Positions 36,682 to 48,699 of a DNA stretch of 64,000 nucleotides are shown here, piece after piece. Where the stretch lies: contig NC_054871.1 in the NCBI RefSeq assembly GCF_018320785.1, forward strand, positions 15,496,339-15,560,338, in the 5' to 3' direction. The stretch is from Cheilinus undulatus. Taxonomy: Eukaryota; Chordata; Actinopteri; Labriformes; Labridae. Position 1 is the first letter of the stretch; every line of letters begins with the position of its first letter. Both the position numbers and the translations under genes were made by a program. The notes under the pieces are model-generated. The model was given only the letters and a program-made list of their open reading frames with translations. It ran no database searches and was not told the DNA's origin.

Positions 36682-37206
36682 AGGTACAGTGTGTAGAAGC
36701 TGGCAGCATTTCGTCTAACAGAAACGGTGTAAATGGGATATAATGTTTATATATTTATGTGAAGTATGTTCAAATAAGTGTACAATCGTCCCCTTAAAAC
36801 TTTCGAGTTTTTTACAATTTAGAAAAAAGCTTTTTAAATTTATATTACCGCGGGTCGCGCTCACGGAGGCTGACTTAACTAACCGCCATGTTGTCTATGG
36901 CAATGTTTTGGGGACAGACAGAGCGAAACGCGTTTTTTAAATACAAACCTGCCCGCCGCTGCTGAAATCTACCTGGAAGGCAGGCGGAGAAGAGGACTGA
37001 CCTACAATCTATAAAAATAATGGTTACAAAAATGAATGAATAAACCCTCACCTCGTCACTGCTGTAAATGATGTCCGGCTCACGATCCTTTTTGGTCTTC
37101 ACAGGCTCTCATCGCTTAGTGATATGATGTTTTGGGAAGAGATGGGCTCATTCTAAAATCTGAATGCTAGATGTCGCCAAAATTCCTATTTCTTCACACT
37201 GCACCT
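36682..37206. mobile_element. 525-bp TTAA-flanked MITE
   Basis: The ends are AGGTACAGTGTGTAGAA and, on the minus strand, AGGTGCAGTGTGAAGAA. TTAA flanks both sides (36678-36681 and 37207-37210). It is absent from unit 1 (atttaattgtc near 15980). The TTAA target suggests a piggyBac or Kolobok type; no transposase. Confidence 0.82.
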
Positions 37207-37378
37207 TTAATTGTCACTGAGTGTCATTAGTCCTTATTTACTCTGGTCCTTATGGAGTCTGAAACAAATATGAAGTTTTTTAATTTGTGAGGTAGACTAC
37301 AATGTATGTCTCTTTCTCTCTTTTTAAAACAAATGCAAGCTCACTTCAAGGACATGCAAGGCTGTCCTGGGTAAACTA

Positions 37379-37911
37379 CACTTAGTAACTTTAAAAACGC
37401 ACATTTTACTTGTTATTCATGAACTATATTTCCAGTTATAGTTATTGTTCTTATTGCACACATCTTGTGGGAGACACAAAATCAGGAATCAAGGAAACAG
37501 TTTATTCAATCGCAATAAAAAGTTGACAGTACCACCCATTCTTACAAGTCCAAATTTCAATATCTGGTATGACCTCCATTTGCTCGCAACAAATCGGCCA
37601 CTCTCCGAGGCATAGATGTTATGAGGCCATTAATCTGTCTCTGTGGGATCGCCTGCCATTCCTCCTGAAGAGCTGTACACGCCTACACGTTTTTAGTCAA
37701 CAATTTATCCCATCTCAATATTTCACTCACTACCCAGTTTATACACTTGTGAGTACAACTCTCATGAATTGGTCTGTGGTTGAGAAAAGGCACAATCAGT
37801 CGTGCAGAAAAAAGGTATATTGTGTATCTGAGAAGTTGTTTGAAGCATCTGAGTACATCTCATGTCAATTCTAGCAAATTTTACTGTGCACGTTTTTAAA
37901 GTTACTTAGTG
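37379..37911. mobile_element. 533-bp mariner-type element
   Basis: The ends are CACTTAGTAACTTTAAAAAC and, on the minus strand, CACTAAGTAACTTTAAAAAC. TA flanks both sides (37377-37378 and 37912-37913). It is absent from unit 1 (ctatgtagtttg near 16161). The interior near 37560-37680 may keep a decayed transposase piece. Non-autonomous. Confidence 0.75.
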
Positions 37912-40564
37912 TATATAGTTTGGTTTGTTTAAATAGCCAACTTTGAAACTTTACTGTTGCTTTTACTCACATTTACCAACCTACAGTTTAAACCTGAATG
38001 AGGATGTGATGTTTACTTTATGCTCCTTTATCATATGGAAATATGGTGACAAATACAAAAGAGAATGTGAACGGAAGAGATCCCAGTGGATTTTACACCC
38101 AAAAGAGCTCTTTATTCTTCTCAATCACTGTAATTTACACCATGTATTATAATTCACATCAATCAGAGGGTAAATAGTGAGGGTTTTTTGACTTTACGGT
38201 GACGGCAATGTAACTATGGATTCATGCATGTGAATCTTTGCTGTGCTGACAGTTTTTTAAATATTTTGGAGCCAAGGCTCTGTGTTTTGATTCCTTCTTT
38301 ATATTTGCAGCCTTGATGCTGTGATATTTAAATTGCAAAAAAAACATTATCACCATTAAAGATACGGTTCAAAACATTATTCAGTCATGTTTTAGTAAAA
38401 TTAACTTCAGACATTACATGCCACATAAAATTGAAATATTCCTTTAGATTTATATGAATCTGATGACTGTCATCAGAGCCCCTATCTGCCTACCATTAGA
38501 CTTTTTTAACTTGTCAGGTCTGAATTACACAGCCGATCAGGACAGTCAGTGCAGCTTTGAGGAGAATGTTTTAAACACCAACATCTGTGTAGACTCATTC
38601 AGACACATCGCTATGGCGACGCCACTCACTAAAGTGGACAGTGGCAGAGCCAGTATTACAGGATATGCAAAACTTCAGCTCGAAATTATGTTCTGGGTGC
38701 ATTTGAAAGTAAGAGAAGTAACAAAATAGTATCACCTTAGTAAACTCAAATGTCCGTGGCTTTGTTAAAAGTAATTCCCCTCTTGGGAGCTTACAAACAG
38801 GAATGTTCCTCAGTGAATCATTTCACATCTGGTTACAGTAAATTATAATTGTATTTAGCCGACTAGTATAAAGTCAGGTAAAGACATTCTGCAATCTGAA
38901 TACACATCTTAAGGGTAGAAAGTTAGTTTACAGAATGTAACAAATGGGAGCATTGCTGGCATCATCAGCCTTCAATCCTCTTTGCAGGTTAACATCTACA
39001 TTCCTGCTTTGAAAAGTGTCACTGCTGAGGTCACAGAAAGCATTACCTAGCAACCACTGGACAACTTTATTCCTTTTTTCTCAGTCAAAATAGTACTTTA
39101 ATGTGCTATTCCTGTGAGATGCTATCGATACTATCAGCTCATTGTTGTTTACATTGGATTAAAGAGTATTGTAGCAGCATGGCAGTAGTCATTAGGAACA
39201 GCTACAGTGGCGGATGGCTGCATTACAGTTTAGACTGAGCATTTGACCAGGATATTAGGCCTGAACTGATAAAAATACATTTTTTCTAATTATATATGCC
39301 GGCTAATTTGTTTAGTGTTTCAAATTGTCAAAATGCTCATCAGACCAAATAAAGAGGCATTCATGAGTCCTTCTCTGTTTCAGTGAAAATGGTCATGTGA
39401 CTGACATATGCTAGTGTTAGCATTCAGGCCTTCTGTTGCAAACATAGACTGTAAAAGAAATTGGACAAAGCCTTTGTGATGTCAGCTGTTTAATCATGGC
39501 AGACAAGAGCCCGCCCACTGAGCTGAACTTCCTGTCAGCGCTAAAGCGAGCCTTCTGGTGCTAGCATCTGCCTGTCAAGCTATCTGTCAATCAAATGAGA
39601 CATGCCAATCTGTGCGCAGTAAGTTTTTTCCTAAATATAATAGAAACGACTGTGGTACAAAAAAATTTACCCCTGGTACAGTGGACATTAACACATTAGC
39701 TAATGAGACACATTTAGTTTTTTTGAACCAGGTAGTAAACCAGTTTATGACACGTGTAAAATATTGCTTCTTAACATGTGTTTAGACAGGACTTCCAATG
39801 TTCCTGCAGCCAGCCTCAAATGGACACTTGCAGTATTGCGACTTTTTGCACTTCCTAATTGGCTTTGATTTTCAGGACTGGAGGTTGCCGCTTGGTTGCC
39901 AGTTAGACATTGCCATATAAAATGCTGTTTTACCCTTCAGAAATGATTTGCAGGCATCTAATGCTGACATTATAGTCTCTGTAAAGTGAAATCCAAACTC
40001 TGTTTTAACACACTAGATATATTGTAATAAGGTTGCTGTAAACATGTGAAAACACTGAGATCTATGTTTGACTGAATTTTTGATTTAGACTATAAGAAAG
40101 TTGTTCACCTCTTTCCTGGCTTGGTTTTATTTGAGCAGGGCAAAAATCTGAGCCCATGACATAATCGGTCTTGATGGGGATTTACCCAACCCCACCTCTA
40201 ATGGTACAATAATATAAAATTACTGAGCAACTCATGTCTACTGTAAAGTTGAAAGCCAGCTACGTGTTGTGTTGTTGGTCATTGTGAGGTAAATTTCCCA
40301 AATATATCAGCCACGGTGGCCTACGAGCCATTGCAAGTATCATAACAGGGACATTTGTGCCAGAAAACAGTAAATTTAATCCCCAACTTCTATCTATGCT
40401 CTGGCACAGAGCCAGGCAGCTGCGCACTGATCAGAAACATTTTATTTTATTTGAGAGGATTGTATTGTTCGTGAGTGGGTGTGGCTTCAGCTCATTCAAC
40501 CAACATGCCCACTGCATCTTAGAGCAGATATTACAACCTCATTTTTCATGGTTTTGAAGCTTAA

Positions 40565-41169
40565 CTCTTTGGGCGCCAGAGTTTTTTCAAGAAAATATTA
40601 AATTGTGATATCAAGATTTCAAAAGGCTGTAGCTTGAAAGTGGTTAGAGAGGCTGTACGTTTTCTACCATGGCTTCTAACATGGCTGCCCCTACCGCCGC
40701 TGTGTTTTTCATTCCCTACCGGCCACGGTGGGGCAAAGCATCAGCCTGGGTGTGGCTGCTTGTGGACTATCATGTCACAAGGAGTCGCTGTTGGTGCTCA
40801 CAGGTGCACCGTCCGTCTCACCCATGGTTTCACCAGACGACTGAACGTCATGTCAGAGCGTGAATATTCCTCTATTCCACTCAGCATTGTGAGTATTCTC
40901 GCTACAGTTCGCTCTCTTTCTCTCCGTTATGCTCTGACTACAACCACAGCTTCCTCGTGTCCTCGACCAAGGGTGGGTCTTTCAAAACTCTCTCTCTCTC
41001 AAAAACTTTGAATAAAAACACTCCCACAAATGCTGCTGGGATTGAATTTATTCATGTTCGCCAGTCCTGGTCTAAGTAGTAACAACATTAGGCACCATAT
41101 TTGCAGCTAGAGCCTGTTTAATTCAGCGATGTTGCTTGTCACAATTTTGCGACTTTAGCGCTTAAAGTG
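40565..41169. mobile_element. 605-bp TTAA-flanked MITE
   Basis: TTAA lies at 40561-40564 and 41170-41173. The left end is CTCTTTGGGCGCC and the right end on the minus strand is CACTTTAAGCGCT, imperfect inverted repeats of piggyBac style. It is absent from unit 1 (gaagcttattttgat near 18791). The frame 40634-41011 within it has no recognisable domain. Confidence 0.65.
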
Positions 41170-41679
41170 TTAATTTGATAAACTTAAGAGATGTTTGTTA
41201 TGACTAAAATTTGGCCTAGCAGCTCATAGCACAGTGGCTTGTCATACAACAATCTAAAATAATGATTTTTCAATCACTTTTAAGGGACTTTAAAATCCCT
41301 GTAGCAAAATGTGTACTCCACACATTGTTACAGGGATTTTGTCAGTAGGCAGTATTTAACACTGTTAATGACAGCAATAAAAACATTGTTTTCATTAAAA
41401 TGTGGTTATCAAGTTGAATTCAAGTTTATATGAGACTCATTCACATAAACTATACATTTTATGCAAAGTTTTTCAGCCATCTAAGAGAACTGTTGTAGAG
41501 AAATTACATGACTTCCTGTTAAAGAGGCTAAACATTGAAATTCGGTATAATACAGGTATAATAATCAATGAATACTATAAATTCAAGAGAATATATTCAA
41601 AATGTAACTGTTCCTCAGACATTTTCTTTATCCTGTGTTCAAAGGTTCATTATCTGTGGCTTCATTTGCCCCGTAAGAG

Positions 41680-42445
41680 ATGTCAACACAACCCCTGGTG
41701 GAATGGGAAACCGGTCTCTTGGACTGCTTTGAGGAAGCCAGTACCTGTAAGAATGAATTCAACAGCATTGATTTTTGAATGGATGGCATTTTTCTCTTTA
41801 TGTGCCAGCTTTTTAGTAGAAATGCCCATTCACTTGTGGTTTTGAACCACCTTGTTTCAGGCTGCTATGGTTTCTGGTGCTGTCCCTGCCTCACCTGCAC
41901 CGTTTCTGGGAGATTTGGAGAGAACACTTGTCTGTCTTTATGGGACATTGGCAGCACTCTTTTGACGCTCTATGGGATTCCTCTGTGTGTACCTCCTGCA
42001 GCTCTGTCCATGAGGGTTGCCATGAGAAACAGATATGGTATCAAGGTATGATGCTTGAAGAGCTGATGTGATCGAGGAGAATCTGAGTAACAGTGAGGCA
42101 ATATTGTATTTACATCAGTTAATATGTGTCACCTTTTTTTCCCTGCAGGGTTCTCTCTGTAACGACATCGCAGTTTCCTGTTTCTGTCGGTGGTGCTCCT
42201 GGTGTCAGATGCATCGAGAGTTGAAACATCGAAAGAAATACCCCACTTTTGTCAATGTGCATAATCAAACCGTTTTTGCTATGCAGCCTGCTCCTGCCAT
42301 GATGATGCCCCGAGGGTTTGTGGCTCAGCAAAATGTTGGAACCCAGCAAGGTGTTGTGACCCAGCAAGATTTTGTGAAGCAGCAAGGTGTTGTGACCCAG
42401 CAAGATTCTGTGAACCAACCAGGGGTGATGATGACTCCCTACTGA
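41680..42445 (+). CDS. PLAC8/cornifelin-like gene 3 (sister of gene 2)
   Basis: Coding exons 41680-41746, 41861-42045 and 42149-42445 give 182 residues. Exon 1 differs from gene 2 by one silent base. Exon 2 is three bases shorter and strongly changed: the otherwise conserved CLPLCDxC cluster reads CLSLWDIG, losing two cysteines, while CCYGFWCCPC is intact. Exon 3 encodes CNDIAVSCFCRWCSWCQM and a tail of diverged hexapeptides (TQQGVV, TQQDFV, KQQGVV, TQQDSV). The leader acceptor is AAG (41642-41644), where genes 2 and 4 have CAG. The frame is intact. It may be functional and diverging, or drifting after duplication. The ATG aligns with that of gene 2. Confidence 0.87.
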
Positions 42446-42849
42446 GCTTTCAGGCTTCTCATTGGTTCGTTGAGTTGTGTTAGTGTTGGCTGTTACATTG
42501 AAGACAACATTCATGTATGATTTCATCTATATAATTAAAAAGTTTACTATGCAACACTAGTCCCAATCTGATTGTAATAAAGTGCTGATGTACTGTCTAT
42601 TAGCATTACATAAGGCAGCATTAGCACTGCCAATGTAGCTGGAACCTCTGAATCACACTGTAGACTCCTTTTCCCTGCTGAAAATTTCATGAGGCTGCAT
42701 GTGTTGCATGAAAACATTTTCACCATTGCCACCACATTTATTTCCACCATACCCCCTGCAACTGTCTCTTCTAGCCCCCTCATGAATTTCTGGTTAAGTC
42801 AGATTTAGCTGAAATCCTAGCCTAAATCACAGCTTTCCACTGATGGGGC

Positions 42850-43090
42850 AAGTAGCAGTGGCGGACTCAGGATGTTTGCGGGCCAGGGGTAAAATGATAA
42901 AAGAAAAAAAAAAAGGCAGCTGCTGTCTTTAGTGAGGCACCATTGTTGAAAAAGTTGTCAAAAATTCAAAGTGAAAAGTTTGAAATCCTGGTTACGATTT
43001 AGCATTTGAAATTATGATTATACTGACTACACCTGTGTAAAAACAGACCAATTATGAACTATGGAGCAACTGATTTGACAAAAACATACA
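42850..43090 (-). repeat. minus-strand copy of the dispersed repeat
   Basis: This is the duplicate of 21090-21330. Its reverse complement shares the order 'catcctgagtccgcc', poly-T, 'cataattggtctgtttttac' and 'accaggatttc' motifs with the + strand block at 14330-14600. Confidence 0.5.
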
Positions 43091-43344
43091 AGGGAGGACA
43101 TCAGTGGAAATGACCTTTACATCAAGAAGCTTATAGCACTTTATTTCATTTTCTCCACTGTTAGACGTGGTTTCATCCCCTGTGAGGACACTCTCCCCAG
43201 TTAAAGACTGCCAAGGAGGGAACTTGATCACAGATTGTCCACTGGAAAGGCAGCATGGGGGGCACTTGTGCATTTTAAGGCACTTTGTCATCTACTTACT
43301 GGGAATAAGCAGGTGTATCTGTTGTATCTGTTATTTGGTTCCTT

Positions 43345-43965
43345 CTGTGGAGCACAACGCCACGCCAGGCCGGGGTTGTGTGGTTACCCATGACAGGATA
43401 CCACACCCTTAGCTCTGCTTCCCCCACCCTATTGCGAAGCTTGCTCTTTCTCTCTCTCGCTTTCCCTAATCTCTCTCATTTTCCCCCCTTTTTTCCTCTT
43501 AGTTATTGGTAATAATTGTTGCCCTGTAATCATGAGTGGTGTTAAGGAAGGTAGTATAGCATTGTCACTACCTGGAGCTTGCATGTACGGAACCTGGGTC
43601 TGTTGAAGGTGGCATGCTGTCGAGGCTGTGTGGGCCATGTGGTAAGATAGGTAAGATGATGTCTGCGTGTCGGCATGCTGGGTGGTGGGAGCTAGCATGG
43701 AGGGGGTGGCTCTGGGACGCTGGAGATCACTGTTCAGCCCTCTGGAGGTGTTGTGGGACTAACTGGAAAAAACAATGACAAAGGAGGGTTCCCACTTGAC
43801 AACCCCTGTAAAGTGCGGGTTTCTTACTACCCATCAGTCTGCATGGTTGACTTGTGGAGGCAGATATTAATGGATTAGGGATTTCTTAACTGAGCGCTGA
43901 TCCTCTTTATAGGGCACAAGTATCTTGTGTTTCATTCAAACTATGTGGTAGTGTCCATGGAGCGG
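43345..43965. other. unit-2-specific insertion, unidentified
   Basis: The insert lies between cttctgtgg and atgaataaaagg compared with unit 1 (about 21594-21685). It contains a CT-rich stretch (43430-43500). I see no termini or domain and cannot classify it. Confidence 0.45.
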
Positions 43966-44499
43966 ACCCTGCATATTTATGAATAAAAGGCTTATTCTAA
44001 GTGTATTTAAAACTGCCTGCTTTTTAAAAGCCTTGTTGCTTTTATATGATACATAACATGCACACAACACTGATGTCAATCAGCAGAAACAAGATAACAC
44101 TGTGACACCATGTTCTAACTGCAGCCTGACAGAGGAATGGTTTTATGTTAGCAAGGCCTCAACCTGTCATCAGATGTCAGAAACTGGGTCAAACAGTCTT
44201 TTCCTTAAGAGCTGAATCCTGGGAAATTCCTGCTGCCAACTCTGACCTGCTGGTTCATCTTTCTCACTGAGTGGAGTTTGAGTTTTCACCTGAAGAGAGA
44301 ATTCTCATCAAGCGTAAAAATATCTTAAATTACAGACTACAATAGAGCACATACCTGAACAATGAAAAAACATTTACCAACAAAACTTCCCTTCAACTAT
44401 TCTTACTTTCATTTTCTTTTCTTAGTGCTGATTGATTCAGGTTTGGCAGCATTGTTTTTTGTAATTGTTGTTTCCTGGCACACAAGACGCCACTCCTAA

Positions 44500-44557
44500 C
44501 CCAAGGCGCATCCTTTAGTACTTCATTGGCCTCAGACCAGGTGTACCGCTCACTCAG
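44500..44557 (+). other. probable non-coding first exon of gene 4
   Basis: The sequence ends GTGTACCGCTCACTCAG with donor gtaaga at 44558. The stretch resembles the first exons of genes 2 and 3 (GTGTTCC...CACTCAGgtaag...tttatg), although the surrounding sequence does not. It would splice to the acceptor before 47825. Confidence 0.58.
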
Positions 44558-46377
44558 GTAAGACTTCTATGTTCATTATAAGGACTTCTTTATTAACAAT
44601 TAGATTGAAGGTTGATCTGTTCTGTTTAAGTTATATTTAACATTAGAAACAAGTACTATACGGACTGAAATCAAAGACTTCTCTTTGTGAAACATTTATT
44701 TTCTTACTTTGAAAATAAAAACATTAAATAAGAATGAATCCTGGGTAAATGAAGACTGTTGAAATTTGGCTTGTTTGGGTGAAAATTTTGATTTATCTAA
44801 TAATCGATGATTCATTGGACTGAGGCTCGTTGGACAGCCAACCTCACAGCTGAACACATGCTAATGAAACAAAGACCATTTCATTCCTGTTTTATAGGGA
44901 TGTTAAATGAGTAATTATACAAAGATCTCCCCATTTTATCCAAATAAATCAGGACTCATGTGCCTTTGTATAGATAGATATAATACCCATTCATGCAATT
45001 CTGAAAATAACACGTACTTTTAGCCAGTCCTCTTTCCAACGTACGAGACTAAACCATGTAGCAAAGCAACATTTTTAAAATTCATTAAATATCTTTTGCA
45101 GTTTTATCAGAATACTTTAAAGTTGAAGGAATGAGGATGAACAAAGAAAGACTTGGCTCTGTTGGTCCTGCCAAAAACCCTGATAGTCATATCTGATGTA
45201 TCACTTCTAAGCACTGGCAGAAATGTCTGTATACTCATGCAACTCTCATCAAAGCACCCAGAAGTTTTATCTGTCGTATTTTGGAAGAAAGAACCTGATT
45301 TTTTCAAGACGTTAATGGACTATAAAGCACATATATATTACTGATCATTCATTAATGACACTTGAACCCAATTTCTGCTACATTTTATCATTGTCTATAG
45401 AGCTTTCTGCCTCTTGGGTTAGGTTTCTATTTATTTCAAAATGTGTTTCAATACTTGTCTACAGCCATTAAAGTTAATATATATTCAAAATACTTGAAAA
45501 AAATCGGACAAACACTGAATTAAATGAATGAATGACAAGATTTCTTACTGCAAAGAATCATTTTTAAACATCTGAAGAACTTGTATGTGCAATGGTTGAT
45601 ATTTTTCATCATTACTGAATTTAAGAAAACTTACTGGAGGATGGCCTCAACTGAAGCTAAAGCTTCATGCTGGTCCTTAGCATGACAAAGTTGGGAATTC
45701 CTGATTTAAACTATTATTTTGCAGTGTTGACATACGCCACTTTGATATTTGACTGACACAAGCTCTTCACAGTGGCAGTGGTTTTCTATGTACTTATAGC
45801 TATGAGGCTTCTGTATTGTAAATGGATATATAAGCTTTACAGCTCATTTAATTTGGATAATACACCTACCAATGATGCTTCAAAGGGGACGTGTTGATAT
45901 AAAGCATTTTCATTATACTGAAATATAAAAGAGATCATTTCTATTATTTCTTATTACATAATGTATATTCTAGATTTCCTGGACCTGAGCTTAAGTGGTG
46001 GAGTTTACTGTGTTATTTGGCTTACACAAAGAAATGCAACACAAAGACATAGGCGTTAGTTTAGTGATATTCTGTTTGTCTAAGCCCCTCAGCAGGAGGG
46101 CTATGATATTGATGTATGATGGCTTCACTTTTCATACTGCTGTAGTTCCACAGCTGAACATCCATTCAAATCTGTTAAGTCCAATCAACTGGAACTGGAC
46201 TCAGATCAACCAGGTCACAGACAAACAGGTGGATCTGGTGAATATCATGCTGACTTGTAGTCATATTAGCACTGTCCCTGATTATGCATAACTCATCCTT
46301 CTTAAAACCAAAGCAGATGAAAAAATTGTGATCGACAAAAATGTTTTCTCTACATGGGCTATGAATGTCACATAGAG

Positions 46378-46706
46378 CAGGGGTTCCCAACTTTCCCAAA
46401 CTTTTCAGCCCGTGATCCCGAAAATAACGGCGTCAGAGATTGGGGACCCCCACCCTTCCTTGAAGGTGATAAAGTGCATAATGTTGCGCAAAGCTTCATG
46501 TACAAACTTGCATTTTAGGTCATTTTTATAACTTTCACTTACATTTAAGCACAAATACCACTTTATAACTACGATTTTTATTTTAAATTTGACTCATTTT
46601 AAAATCATCTTTTACAATTACATAGAAAATTTATTATTTTAAATCATATTAAATTTCACTTTGTTTTTTGGAAAGCATCATGCGACCCCCACTTTGGGAA
46701 CCAATC
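46378..46706. mobile_element. short Charlie-type hAT element older than the duplication
   Basis: The left end is CAGGGGTTCCCAAC and the right end reads gggaacca at about 46698, with flanks ACATAGAG and ATATAGAG. In unit 1 its right end survives as GGGAACCACTG (26016-26026) followed by GTATAGAG. The element was therefore present before the duplication and was later split by the 24707 insertion in unit 1. Confidence 0.6.
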
Positions 46707-46893
46707 ATATAGAGGTTACCCCCTTAATTGAAACAAGGATTTAGAGTCATTCTTCCCAATAATGTCAGTATTCAGGCTTTGTTTGGGCCCTTAAAAATCT
46801 GAGGGCCTTGCTGAAGGCTAGCAGATTGTTTTTTAAAACAATTATTTACAAAATGACAGTTTATAAGTTTATCAGATGTTACACATCACTAGA

Positions 46894-47824
46894 GAGTTCT
46901 GACTCTCTATGCTAGACTACAAGCATAGAAGCAATAATAAAAGTCATACAACTGACCTCTAAAGCTCCCTTGTACCTTCCTACATGTAATATATAATCAA
47001 AGCAGGCCTACTGCATCAGAAAGAGTCCCCACAACCTAAATCCAGTAAAATTTTTCACCCAATAGTCCACTGTATTTGCTGTAATAATGTCTTTTGTTAG
47101 GAATTTTTTTTAGCATTGCTATATAGGAAAATGTCTGCCAACCTTGATCCTTCTTGGAGTCTCTAGTTTGAAAAACCCTGGTCTTTTCCTCAGAAAAGAA
47201 CAGTGTAAAATCCTCATTTTCTGTTCTATTGTTAACAGCTTTGAAGGCTGCTACCAGTAGCAGCTTCAGTGAATCTGACAGTTTAAGGACAAACTTCAGC
47301 ATGGTATCTTTAGAAAGAAAAGCTTGTTTATGCTTGTTCTCCAAATGGTTCAAACACATCATTCAATTTCATATAGGATATCTTTGGATAGGAAGTTCTG
47401 ACTAATTTTGCCCAAAATTCATTTTCAGCAGAGTTGCTGTTCATTTTCTTATCTTAAACTGAAAAATCTGTTTTCTCCTGAATGACCTCAATACTGTGCT
47501 CCTATATTCAGCTGACACAAAGAAACAACTGAAAATAAACTGCAGCTAATAAAATAAAAACATTAATATTTTAAATTTGGTTGATCAACATTACATTTAC
47601 ATTTTAGATTAACTTCGCAGCCTGTAAACTGTAACACCTGATTTTTTTCCTGCAAAGCTTTACTAAGAATACTTGAATCCATGTGTTACTCCTTTGAGAC
47701 CTGCTTTCCTACTGAAGCTGCAGCATAAAACAGAAGTTTAACTTCTGACCTTTCATGTTCTAAGTTGAACTTTCCAAAAATATTTTCCCAGACTTTTAAG
47801 ATTTTCTTTGATCTATGTTCACAG
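46894..47824. other. single-copy intron sequence upstream of gene 4
   Basis: This lies past the right duplication breakpoint and has no partner in unit 1. The minus-strand frame at 47036-47362 has no domain I recognise. It is otherwise intronic. Confidence 0.5.
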
Positions 47825-47866
47825 GTTCATAGTTCATTATCTGTGGCTTCATTTTTCCAACAAGAG

Positions 47867-48597
47867 ATGGACCAACGGCCCCAGGAGCATTGGGAGTCTG
47901 GTCTCTGTGACTGCTTTGAGAACGCCAGCACCTGTAAGTATCAGTGGTGTTGCTCTTTGTCCCCCTTTTTTTTTTTTTTTTTTTGGTCATTTGTCTTACG
48001 TTCATCAGAAATGCAGTCACTGGATGGAGTTTGTTGCTCTACTTTAGGCTGCTATGGTTTCTGGTGCTGTCCCTGCCTGGCCTGCACCGTTTCAGGGAAG
48101 TTCGGAGAGAACCGCTGTCTCCCGTTGTGTGACATATGCAGCCCTGCAGTCACAGCTGCCTTTGGGGTTCCGCTGTGTGCACCTCCTGCAGTTTTGGCCA
48201 TGAGGGCTGCCATGCGTAACAGATATAACATCAAGGTATGATGCATGCAGAGCTGATCATTTATTCCACAGGACAAGTACAGCAATAGTGACGCAATATT
48301 AGATTAACATCAGTTAATTTGTGTCATTTTTCCCTGCAGGGTTCTCTCTGTAAGGACATTGCAGTTTCCTGCTTTTGCGGGTGGTGCTCCTGGTGTCAGA
48401 TGCATCGAGAGTTAAAACATCGGAAAAAGTCTCCCACTATTATCAATGTGCATAATCAAACCGTTTATTCCACGCAGCCTCCTCCAGTCATTGTGTCGCC
48501 ACATGGTGTTGCAACACACCATGGTTTTGTTCAACAACAAGGTTACGGGAACCGAGGTTTTGTGCCGGAGCACGGAGTCTTCGTAGCTTCATGCTGA
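47867..48597 (+). CDS. PLAC8/cornifelin-like gene 4
   Basis: Coding exons 47867-47933, 48048-48235 and 48340-48597 give 170 residues. The start region is MDQRPQEHWESGLCDCFENA, then STCCYGFWCCPCLACTVSGK, CLPLCDICSPAV, and CFCGWCSWCQMHRELKHRKK. The tail is rich in H, Q, G and V without clean hexapeptide repeats. All family cysteines are present, so this copy and gene 1 look the most conserved. The leader follows a CAG acceptor at 47824; a non-coding first exon probably lies at 44557. An ATTAAA is found near 48695. The in-frame extension upstream of 47867 is intronic, not coding. Function unknown beyond the PLAC8 family. Confidence 0.9.
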
Positions 48598-48699
48598 GCT
48601 TTGTAGCTCTGCACTGGTTTTCTATGTGAGAGTCTTGTTTTTGTTTTTGTTTGTTTGTTTGGTGTTTTTACATCAAAGCTAAAATTTTGTTTTCATTAA

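Larger units (their letters stand above)
26214..46893 (+). repeat. tandem segmental duplication, unit 2
   Basis: Left of 26214 the sequence matches the end of unit 2 (gttacacatcactaga at 46878-46893). Right of it the sequence matches unit 1 from about 11694 (gatttgtgctt). About 3 bp (aga) are shared at the joint. This is the head-to-tail junction of the tandem duplication. Unit 2 is about 6 kb longer because of insertions at 27740, 28543, 30466, 36682, 37379, 40565 and 43345. Confidence 0.88.

Noticed and set aside
40634-41011. 125-codon frame
   Set aside because: Lies wholly within a TTAA-flanked MITE present in unit 2 only; no domain.
41402-41845. 147-codon frame overlapping gene 3 exon 1
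   Set aside because: Reads exon 1 of gene 3 in the wrong frame and runs through the splice donor.
47036-47362. 108-codon minus-strand frame
   Set aside because: Intronic to gene 4, no family recognised and no partner sequence to test; too weak to call a gene.
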